Below are positions 1 through 6,665 of a DNA stretch of 14,670 nucleotides, in pieces. The stretch covers positions 1 through 14,670 of the forward strand of contig JAAMPI010001417.1 in assembly GCA_013054445.1 (NCBI GenBank), in the 5' to 3' direction. The notes beneath the pieces are model-generated. The model had not been told where the DNA came from and ran no database searches. It saw only the letters and a program-made list of their open reading frames with translations. The stretch is from Cudoniella acicularis. Its lineage: Eukaryota > Ascomycota > Leotiomycetes > Helotiales > Helotiaceae. Positions within the stretch are counted from its first letter, which is position 1; the number at the start of each line of letters is the position of its first letter. The translations under genes were made by a program, and so were the position numbers.

Positions 1-621
1 CTCGATCTTCCTTCCGATGTTGGGAACTGTGATAATGAACAGTCCAATAACACTCTTCCCAAAAAAGAAAACACATCAGAATTATATCTCGACGGCCAAC
101 TCATCCTCCCAACCACACCACCAGCAACTGCCTTATACCAGATATCTCGACCAATCTACCTCCGTAGCCCTACTCTCACTATTTCTCGAGTAGTGCCAGG
201 AAAACGACCCAATTCAAACAGGGACCAAGAAATCTACTCTATGACTCGAGTCCCCCTCGTCTTCCCCTTCCAAGTCGACATCTACGGCAAATGTCGCTCT
301 ACATTACCCGGACATCTGGAACTGCAGATCGGCTGTCTTGCAGTCCGAATTAAAGTTTGGCACCACTACCATGGTTCTAAAAGGCTTTTGTACTCGGCTT
401 CGGTAAGCGAATGGGGGAATGCGCATAAATGGAAGGATGGGGAGGGAAGGGAAGTTGCGATATCACGGAGCGGGAATCGGTTGGAGATTCTAGGGGAGGT
501 GGGGAGGGAAGAGAGGGATTTGCTGGCTACCTGTTGTTGTGCTATGTGGTGGTGTTTGGCGCAGTCGCTTGGTGTTAGTGAGAGGAGGATGGAGGAGATT
601 GAGAAAGAAGCGAAGAAATAG
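1..621 (+). CDS. C-terminal part of uncharacterised fungal protein (5' end outside window)
   Basis: Frame 1 is open from the first base to a TAG at 619-621, giving 206 codons with no internal start needed, so this is the 3' end of a larger gene. The visible protein begins with a polar, low-complexity stretch. A compact block follows from about residue 48 (ALYQISRPIYLRS, then a Tyr/Pro-rich stretch, then TLPGHLELQIGC and RIKVWHHYHG), and the charged, possibly helical tail ends in EEIEKEAKK. The pattern 'ALYxISRxIxL...W+D.EGRxVA' resembles the C-terminal region of many uncharacterised ascomycete proteins that I cannot name. There is no catalytic motif, signal peptide or membrane segment. The coding call is firm because the frame is long, is open at the edge and has varied, protein-like composition. 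Its function is unknown. It converges on the Cys-rich gene that ends at 1012. Confidence 0.8.
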   Translation, partial: LDLPSDVGNCDNEQSNNTLPKKENTSELYLDGQLILPTTPPATALYQISRPIYLRSPTLTISRVVPGKRPNSNRDQEIYSMTRVPLVFPFQVDIYGKCRSTLPGHLELQIGCLAVRIKVWHHYHGSKRLLYSASVSEWGNAHKWKDGEGREVAISRSGNRLEILGEVGREERDLLATCCCAMWWCLAQSLGVSERRMEEIEKEAKK

Positions 622-1011
622 AGGGCATTCGCTCTTGGCATTCTTAGCGACGCCGCCAGTAGATCGTGGAAAGTCAGCGATTGTTCTAAGTTAGTTCGCT
701 GAATTAAATAATCTGATTTTTGATTATATGAGTAAGATTGAAACAACAGTAAATAACCATTTTTTCCTGTAATCATTTGAGAATAACTGCTTTATCCCCT
801 AAGAAAAACTAACCTCTCATAAAGTATCGTCGCTAAAAAAAAAGGCCTGCAACGTTAACTTTGAGTTTTGTTTACGGAACGGCTAGTCGTAAATAGGAAA
901 CATAGGTTAATCAAGCCTCGGACTTGAGGCTCTCGTTGAGCCGTCTGAGTGAGCTCCGTAACCCCAAAAGTAATCTAAAAGTAGCTACCCCCCGCACCCA
1001 TCACAACACTG
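622..1011. other. Intergenic gap between convergent genes
   Basis: This 390-bp stretch separates the stop of the left-edge gene (621) from the stop of the minus-strand Cys-rich gene (1012). It is fairly AT-rich, with a run of A at about 835-843 and the string AATTAAATAAT near 702-712 that could serve as a polyadenylation region for the left gene. No coding frame, RNA gene or repeat was recognised in it. Confidence 0.5.
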
Positions 1012-1079
1012 CTACTTCCCCTCACCCTCAACCCAACCCCCACACGGAACCCAAGAATCCCCATCATCCCCATCTCCAC

Positions 1080-1114
<35 letters not shown>

Positions 1115-2439
1115 CATCGGGTGTACCAGTATTCACCTTTCCCCCCATCATTCCCACAACTCCCATCACAACACAAATCACAACAAATATTCACATCCCC
1201 ACTCTCCTCATATCCATCCGGACAACACACATAGTCCTCCGCCTTACAACATAACCCCTCCGTTTCCCACCACAAACACCCGTCTCCACAATCGCCTCTG
1301 TCCTCACAATAAATATCGGGGCCCCCACACAGATCTCCATCATCCGAGAGACAGCCTGCGCCACAGTAGTCGCTATTCGGATAACAATCATTGCAGAATC
1401 CGTCAGAGAGAGAGTGTTTACAGCCTCCGCTGGTACAAACCGAGTCGCCGGGGTAGCAGTCGCAGTAATTGAGACTGTCGCAGTTTCCGCCTGGATTGTC
1501 GGCTGGTTGGTATGTTAGTTTGGAGAAGAAAATGAAACAAAATAAGACATAGAAGGTTATACATACCTATCCCACCACTTATAACACCAGAAGCAAGCGG
1601 ATTTCCTCCCCCTGAAGGCATGGTGCGATTTGAAGTTTGTACCGGGAGATACTGTACACAAGTCCCATTTTTTCCATGAGTAGTATGGCAAACGTAGGAA
1701 AAGCTTGAGCGCAACAATACAATCCGGTTGTGGAATCACAATGTGCTATCAAACCGTATCAGCAAAACAAATTAAGCGAGGAGAATTCGGAACTTGACTT
1801 ACCACCCAAATGAGCACAAACAGGAGATTCTGGCTGAGGAGTAGCACGAATAGCCAAGTGCTTAGGGACAACAAACTCCTCATCACCCCCATCACCATCA
1901 CCAGGATCCACATCACAAACTTAAATTTCTTCGCCACAGCAAGATTCCCCTTCACAACCACCATCATCACACCCATCCCTAGGTCCAGGATCCAGTCCCC
2001 CGCCAGCCTCCAAACAAGGACTATCACCTGGATAGCAATCACAATAATTCAAAATATCACAATTCCCTCCTGGATTTCCTCTATAATATACAGCAGCAAT
2101 ATCAGCAGTGCAGTCACTCACAGAAGGGGGGGGGGAATAAATACCTGATCCACCATTATCAGCACCCCCAAAACCATTAGGATTTCCTCCCCCACTAATA
2201 AGCGGCGTGCCATTGTCGTCAGGTTCTTTAGGGTCGTATGCAATACACGTCCCATTCTTGCCGTTGGTGGTATGGCAAAATACCGTGGTGGTCCAGTCGA
2301 CAAAGCAGCAGTAGAGTTAAGTTGTAGAATCGCAGTGTTCTGGGTGTGAGATATCATTAACGAAAATGATGTTTAGTTATGGAGGGAAATGCTTACCTCC
2401 TAACGCCGCGCAAGCAGGAGCTAAATTATCCAATGCCCT
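1012..2439 (-). pseudogene. Two-module cysteine-rich (probably extracellular) protein gene, interrupted and 5'-truncated
   Basis: On the minus strand I assemble five exon pieces: about 2439-2397, 2339-2145, 2078-1803, 1745-1567 and 1502-1012. Introns are 2396-2340 (GTAAGC...CAG), 2144-2079 or 2144-2081 (GTATTT), 1802-1746 (GTAAGT...TAG) and 1566-1503 (GTATGT...CTAAC...CAG). The protein is two copies of one module. Each has a C-A-x-L-G segment, a phase-1 intron, HCDSTTxLYCC, CHTTxGKNGTC and SGGGNP, then NPGGNCDxLNYCDCYPGDS. Module 2 continues into a Cys- and Asp-rich tail (CCPDGY, CCDLCCDGSCG) with an uninterrupted C-(D)11-C run before the stop at 1012. Defects are an in-frame TAA at 2319-2317 (just after CDSTT), a TAA at 1923-1921 with homologous frame continuing on both sides, and a frameshift near 1700-1720. 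No start codon or signal peptide remains, because the frame hits stops around 2440 beside repeat DNA. Dense paired cysteines suggest a disulphide-rich extracellular protein. The family was not recognised. Confidence 0.7.
1081..1113 (-). repeat. (ATC)11 microsatellite coding an Asp11 run
   Basis: Eleven perfect ATC units on the plus strand read as GAT on the coding strand. They give eleven aspartates flanked directly by a cysteine on each side. A single-codon repeat of this kind is expected to change length by replication slippage, here without breaking the frame. Confidence 0.9.
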
Positions 2440-2889
2440 AAAACGTATTCCTTATTTTTTTAAACCCTGCTTTACCTTTGCGTAGAAGTTGCCCAACCTC
2501 CATCTGACCAGGGCAACCTCTATGTGGCACGGGCCACTTTCGAGGCCCTCGATAGAGGTTAGTCAAATCGCCTTAGAACTAGCCTACACGGACTAGCTTG
2601 TATAACGATTATTATAGTATATTAGTGGCGCTATATCCTCGATTAAAAATCGTCTAAATCAGAGCGTTTCTTATTAAGTTATTAACTATTAAAGTTGAAG
2701 GCCAAGAATCACGATTTTTTAGCGTTCTTAGACTATTGCGTATAGATATCTAAGGCTGTAAGAGCGATATAAGGCACTTACTCGAGGGTCGCTAAGTAAG
2801 GATAGCTACCTTAGGCTATAATTATATAGGCTTCTTATTGATTTTTAAGTAGTTTTATTTATAAAACTTCTTAAAAATTAGTATAAAGC
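2440..2889. repeat. AT-rich repeat remnant with a GC-richer structured block
   Basis: No gene-like frame was found. From about 2560 to 2889 the DNA is rich in TA steps and short A/T runs, as in mutated transposon remains. A GC-richer block at about 2485-2560 holds nested inverted repeats (listed separately). The block adjoins the truncated 5' end of the Cys-rich gene on the left and the LTR on the right. It is probably residual mobile DNA, but no coding domain survives to classify it. Confidence 0.45.
2489..2560. repeat. Nested inverted repeats with three-way-junction potential
   Basis: AACCTCTAT (2515-2523) pairs perfectly with ATAGAGGTT (2552-2560). Inside this 9-bp outer stem are two further stems, GTGGC/GCCAC (2524-2528 with 2533-2537) and a CGA...TCG hairpin (2541-2551). 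GTTGCCC near 2489-2495 can alternatively pair with GGGCAAC (2511-2517), which overlaps the outer arm, so two folds are mutually exclusive. No tRNA-type box or known ncRNA was recognised. Confidence 0.5.
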
Positions 2890-2906
2890 TGTCACAGACC
2901 TGGTTT

Positions 2907-2961
2907 GACGCGTCTCCCTCACCTGACGCGTCCCCCTTACCTGACGCGTCCCCCGACGCGC
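2907..2961 (+). promoter_or_regulatory. Array of ACGCGT boxes in the LTR U3
   Basis: GACGCGTC occurs with its ACGCGT core at 2908-2913, 2926-2931 and 2944-2949, an exact 18-bp period, and a variant ACGCGC lies at 2956. ACGCGT is the MluI cell-cycle box bound by MBF (Mbp1/Swi6-type) factors in fungi. A CACGTG E-box follows at 2972-2977. That these sites drive the LTR is inferred from position only. Confidence 0.5.
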
Positions 2962-3216
2962 CCCCCCTTGTCACGTGTCCTAGTCCGTGCTAGACTCACC
3001 TCCTGTATATAAGGCCCCTTCAGGGCCACCTCTCCTTCTTCTCTCCTTAGCTTAGTTTCTTCGTGAATACAGCACCTTCTTGCAAATACGTCCCTACGTG
3101 ACGTCAGGGCCCTCGTGCCTTTGCAGAGCTGTAACACTATATAGGTGGTGGTAGCAAGGGATCCCGTGATCCTATGATCCGAAGCGCTTACTCGGACCCT
3201 TGGATCGTGGGATCGC

Positions 3217-3238
3217 GTCATGTGACTCGTCACATGAC
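3217..3238. repeat. Perfect 10-bp inverted repeat, 2-bp spacer, near LTR 3' end
   Basis: GTCATGTGAC (3217-3226) is followed by TC and its exact reverse complement GTCACATGAC (3229-3238). Just upstream, about 3160-3172 and 3202-3214 form a second, imperfect inverted repeat around GATCCC/GGGATC cores. The 3' end of the LTR can therefore form strong hairpins. Confidence 0.75.
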
Positions 3239-3399
3239 CCCGGGTCGTGACAAGTAGGCTGATTATCGTAGAAGCAGCCTATATATAATCTTTATATATT
3301 AAATCATAGAGTTGTTACTATATATATTAGACACCTCAAACATCTCGTAGGAGAGGACATATCGTAAAAGGGCAGCCCTATTCGTGGTGAAAATATAAC

Positions 3400-3679
3400 A
3401 TGAGTTGTTCGAAGCCGAATGAGGAGGATATTCTTGGAGGTGGAGTGAGGAAGAAGTTTTTGTTGCCGGAGCATGAGGTTGATTCAGAGTATTTTTGCGT
3501 TGGAAGAGGGAGATGGGGGAATCTTGACGAGGAATGATACGGAGAGATTTAGGGGGTGGCAGGAGAAGAGTGCGATGGGCCACTGGGCGGTTATGAGACG
3601 GTTATTCCGGAGAGGATTTGGGAGGATTGGTGAGTGGTATTCAGGGAAGGCGAGCAGAAAAGGAATGAGTGAGGGGTGA
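3400..3679 (+). pseudogene. Possible remnant of a coding sequence (two overlapping frames)
   Basis: Frame 1 runs from an ATG at 3400 to a TGA at 3535-3537 and reads EEDILGGGVRKKF and LLPEHEVDSEYF. Frame 2 runs from an ATG at 3473 to a TGA at 3677-3679 and reads ILTRNDTERFRGWQEKS, GHWAVMRRLFRRGFGRI and GEWYSGKASRKG. Both look protein-like and overlap at 3473-3537, which would fit one coding region split by a frameshift. Neither matches a family I know. The position next to the LTR suggests a degraded 3' end of an old gene, but the strong G bias could also produce chance open frames. A real independent 68-codon gene is less likely. Confidence 0.3.
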
Positions 3680-4185
3680 TATACTGTACAGGGTGGTGTA
3701 TGCGTGTAGAAAATATCTTTGTTTTTTGAACGGAAGTGGGAGGCAGACTGGAGAACGACACCTACCAAGTGCGGGGTATAGCGGGGTATAGCGGGGTAAT
3801 TTTTGGTATCACAAGTCGATGGCTTTCTCTTTGAAGAAAGTCTCACCCGCGATCCTCGTGTTCATCGTTCTCATCTCCATTTCGAGCTTGGTTACTACTG
3901 TAAGATCTTTGTAGCCAGATTAAGGAGTTTGAACCGAGTGGTTGACATCTTTCATTTCCTCACTTCTTCTTTCGATATCTCTTTTGGCGTCCTCTGATTA
4001 GGAGATCACGACATCGGGCGTGATTGTGGCTTCAAGACATCGGCGAATCCCGTTCAGTTGAGGCTCTGTTGTGAGTCTCACCTCTTCCCCATCCTCCATG
4101 AAATAACAATCTATCTCTTATTAAACCCATCTTGGCTTTCCCTCGCCTGACAAGCGTTGCACCTCCACCGCCCCTTGATAAAGAA
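3680..4185. other. Intergenic region upstream of the STAND-like gene
   Basis: No supported gene was found in this 506-bp stretch. It holds a short tandem repeat at 3771-3800 and pyrimidine-rich tracts such as CATCTTTCATTTCC (about 3948-3961) and CACCTCTTCCCC (4080-4091), which are common in fungal promoters and 5' leaders. It presumably includes the promoter and 5' UTR of the gene that starts at 4186. Confidence 0.45.
3771..3800 (+). repeat. Short tandem repeat, 10-bp unit GCGGGGTATA
   Basis: Two exact copies of GCGGGGTATA (3771-3780 and 3781-3790) are followed by a third that diverges in its last two bases (GCGGGGTAAT, 3791-3800). Confidence 0.85.
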
Positions 4186-5312
4186 ATGTCAGGTATCGAG
4201 ATCGTCGCAGGCGTAGCCGCCGTTGTGCAAGCCTTTAATGGGTCAGTCACTCTATATCGCTCTTGGAGAGATAAACGGAGAGAGCGGTTGGAAAACGCGC
4301 AGAACCAGAATCTGGAGCGGTCTTTGACAATTGGTGGGACGACTGTGCAGAGGGAATACGATGGTCATTTTGCGAGGCTAGGGCGTGAGTTTGCTGTTGG
4401 CGATGGTGAGTTTGAAGCTTCTCTGCTCTGACACTTTAGCGGTGAGCAGGAAGTAATCTACTCGGTCTCTACTTCCCTGCACGATAGACTCCGGCCCTTT
4501 GTTGAACTCTACGTAATTGAGCTGTGCTGATTTCTCGACTAGACAGAGCGAAAGCCGAGTTGACTGGATACGTGATTAAGCTACAGCATACCATCATAAC
4601 GATGATGACCGAGTCGAACTCCTCTTTTGCCCTCGTCTTGCCGAGTCTGCCCACCATATATTCGACATCTGAGGATACGAGGATGGGAGTCGTGTCTGCT
4701 TTGGCACAGCAATATCAGCGTATAGCACAAGCTAGGCCTCTGAGTGGCTCGTGCCTACTTACTGGTCCCTCGCAAGCAACCACTTCGGCCGGAACTTCTA
4801 CGAGTTCTTCGGATCCCGTATTCAGAATCTGCAGGGCTGGTACAAACCCCCGGCTGGAAAAGAAATGGGGAAGCTGGGCCTGGCATTGTGATTGCGGGTA
4901 CGCTACCGCCCCTCGGGGCTTAGGTGGATCCCGCCCCCCTGAGCCCCATTTGATCTCACCCAAGGAAAGCGATATCCACTACCCGGCAATTGAAGAGGAA
5001 TACTACAAGTACCATTTAATTTCAGGCCGTCCAGTTGTTGATGGAGTAGCCTATAGTAACACTGGGAGGGAAGATCTTAAGCATTTTTTATATTGCCCGA
5101 TCTGCTATGATGGGTCACTTAGAGACGATGAAGTGGACAGGTATACGGAGGGCGGGATGCACCAGCACCTAAAGGACAATCACAAATTTTCTGAGCTGAA
5201 AAGCAAGAATCTCTTGGCTGATGGGGGGATCAATCGGGCAGCGGAGGGCAGCAAGAAAATTGGCCGGGGGGCGAGAGGGAGAATTGTGCGGATTGGGGAT
5301 TGGCGCCCGTAA
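4186..5312 (+). CDS. Uncharacterised protein with STAND-type fungal N-terminal helical domain and C-terminal Cys/His cluster
   Basis: Exon 1 is 4186-4405 and exon 2 is 4543-5312. The 137-nt intron starts GTGAGT and ends CTGAT...CTAG, with a phase-1 junction, giving 329 residues. I chose ATG 4186 because the protein then opens MSGIEIVAGVAAVVQAF, a hydrophobic helix typical of the N-terminal domain of fungal STAND/NLR-like and related proteins. It continues with a basic helix (RSWRDKRRERLENA), the block EYDGHFARLGREFAVGDR and a helical segment (KAELTGYVIKLQHTIITMM). A Ser/Thr-rich linker covers about residues 130-160. The C-terminal third has WHCDCGY, then FLYCPICYDG and MHQHLKDNH, a C-x2-C...H-x4-H arrangement that could bind zinc. 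The tail is Gly/Arg/Lys-rich. There is no NACHT/P-loop or repeat domain, so this is a stand-alone N-domain protein rather than a complete NLR. The frame is intact, unlike its neighbours. Its role is unknown; relatives suggest heterokaryon-incompatibility or defence signalling. Confidence 0.75.
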
Positions 5313-5779
5313 GGCGGTAGCAGCGAGGTCTGCCGTGACTTATTTAGGTCTTACATGATTTGCTCTACAGATTGTTAGTTAGTATTACCTCCTAGTTTTT
5401 ATAAGATGCTTGTTATTTTTTATTATGTACTTGATCAATTCTCAATACAGATCGACACGCAATGAACCTTTCCTATTTGAAAAGAAACGAAGTCACCGAA
5501 CACTTACCTCCTAACATCTAAAATCCAACTCTATCGAGCCAGATTTCTCAATATCGATATATCAAGCCCGACTCACAATGGTGAGGACACATTACAACAA
5601 CATTGTCGAAGGACAAGGCTGCCAGTGCTATATCGAAGTTCATGCGGGATTAAGCCATGATTTGCTGCGGTCGCTAAAGGCGTATCTCGATTAGTGTTAT
5701 AGTAGAACCAATCCCTTATCAGGCTGCTCACAATGTAGAGCGCGTACAGTAGGTACTGTATCTCAGTCCGGCTTTTAGG

Positions 5780-6381
5780 GAGGCACAAAGTAAATAACAC
5801 AATTTAAGGAGCCAGAATGTGCCCATTGCTAGCCGATTAAATGGTGCCAGCGCTCTACTAGCCGTTTCTAGAGCACCAGGAGTAACTTAAATTTACTTTG
5901 CTGACGACATTCGTGCCAGCGCTATTTCAGCCGATGTCCGCTATCCTTTGCTTTATAGCAGGAGGAGTAAGCGAATACAGGGTCTGAATTGCAGCTAGCC
6001 ATAATTGTGCTAGTGTGCATAGAAATGTGGGTCAGCATAAAATCATTCAGTGTTCGGGCCTGAAGCCGATTTCGAATTTTACTCTGTAGCAATCTTAGAG
6101 ACTGTGTAGATTCTGTGGCAGGCGCGAGCAATGCTGACTTGAGCTGTTGTCTATGTCCTCAGGCTGCAATGTTGACCACCGCCAAAGGCGGCGGCGGCTA
6201 ATCTGAGGCTACAATACTAACAAAGAATACTACTAACCATAATTATTCTAGTGCTAATCTAAGTGTGGCGTATTTAAAACTCAAGAGAGTGTACAAAGAA
6301 GACACCGGAATCGAAGTCTACTGTACTGCCATTCGAAATATTTTGGTCTTTATGCTTTAGAAAGGAGTGACTTTGTGCCTC
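5780..6381. repeat. Possible fossil element bounded by 12-bp inverted repeats
   Basis: GAGGCACAAAGT (5780-5791) has an exact reverse complement ACTTTGTGCCTC at 6370-6381. The outward flanks also share a weak CTTT-rich similarity. The inside carries no transposase frame. A non-autonomous DNA transposon is possible, but a chance 12-bp match is not excluded and no target-site duplication was found. Confidence 0.3.
5844..5933 (+). repeat. Direct repeat GTGCCAGCGCT...AGCCG, two copies 69 bp apart
   Basis: GTGCCAGCGCT occurs at 5844-5854 and 5913-5923, and each copy is followed about five bases later by AGCCG. An inverted pair CAAAGTAAAT (5786-5795) / ATTTACTTTG (5891-5900) overlaps the same area. 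Confidence 0.6.
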
Positions 6382-6665
6382 TAGGAAAGCGCGAAATTGA
6401 GGGACAGAATTAAAGAACTTGTTTTCGTGGAAACGATCAGTAATTTCTTTATTACGGAGGGCCCAGGGGATTGGCTAGAAAGCATAATTTGGTAATAGTC
6501 AGACTCAGATTGGTTTGGGACACACAAAGAGATGACGGCGAGTTTTCAAAGCCAACAGAAGAAAATCCGAAGGTTCTGCATTTGAAGAACCATAATAGGA
6601 TTTACCTAAACCTCGCCGACGTAACGAAGTTCAGGCCTTTCGTACATCAGAGAAGTGTTGTCCTG

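Larger units (their letters stand above)
2890..3252 (+). mobile_element. LTR of a retrotransposon (solo or remnant)
   Basis: The block begins TGTCAC (2890-2895) and ends GTGACA (3247-3252), the short inverted TG...CA ends typical of retrotransposon LTRs, over 363 bp. Inside is a TATA box (TATATAAGG at about 3005-3013) followed by a pyrimidine-rich stretch, so transcription would run on the plus strand. The 5' part (U3-like) has three ACGCGT hexamers 18 bp apart, a fourth degenerate copy and a CACGTG. The 3' part has a CRE-like TGACGTCA at 3099-3106 and a near-perfect palindrome at 3217-3238. The flanking 5-bp sequences (AAAGC and AGTAG) do not match, so no target-site duplication is visible. 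No gag, pol or second LTR is present. The likely source is a Ty3/Gypsy- or Copia-type element, and the superfamily cannot be decided here. Confidence 0.7.
5313..6665. other. Gene-poor region with degenerate repeats
   Basis: No convincing gene was seen in 1.35 kb. An ATG at 5578 in a good context (CACAATGG) opens a 38-codon frame ending at 5694 (MVRTHYNNIVEGQGCQCYIE...), which could be the start of a degraded gene but is too short to call. The rest is AT-rich and holds short inverted and direct repeats, a GC hairpin (CCGCC-aaa-GGCGG, 6179-6191) and a pair of similar strings about 44 bp apart (AGGCTGCAATGTTGAC at 6161, AGGCTACAATACTAAC at 6205). This looks like old, mutated repeat DNA. Confidence 0.5.

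Noticed and set aside
924..1472. Plus-strand His-rich open frame (poly-His run).
   Set aside because: It is the antisense reading of the (GAT)11 repeat and the Cys-rich exon on the minus strand. That frame has conserved Cys spacing and a duplicated module; the His-rich one is low complexity.
3771..3800. Repeat array considered as CRISPR-like.
   Set aside because: Three adjoining 10-bp units without spacers in a fungal genome; a plain tandem repeat.
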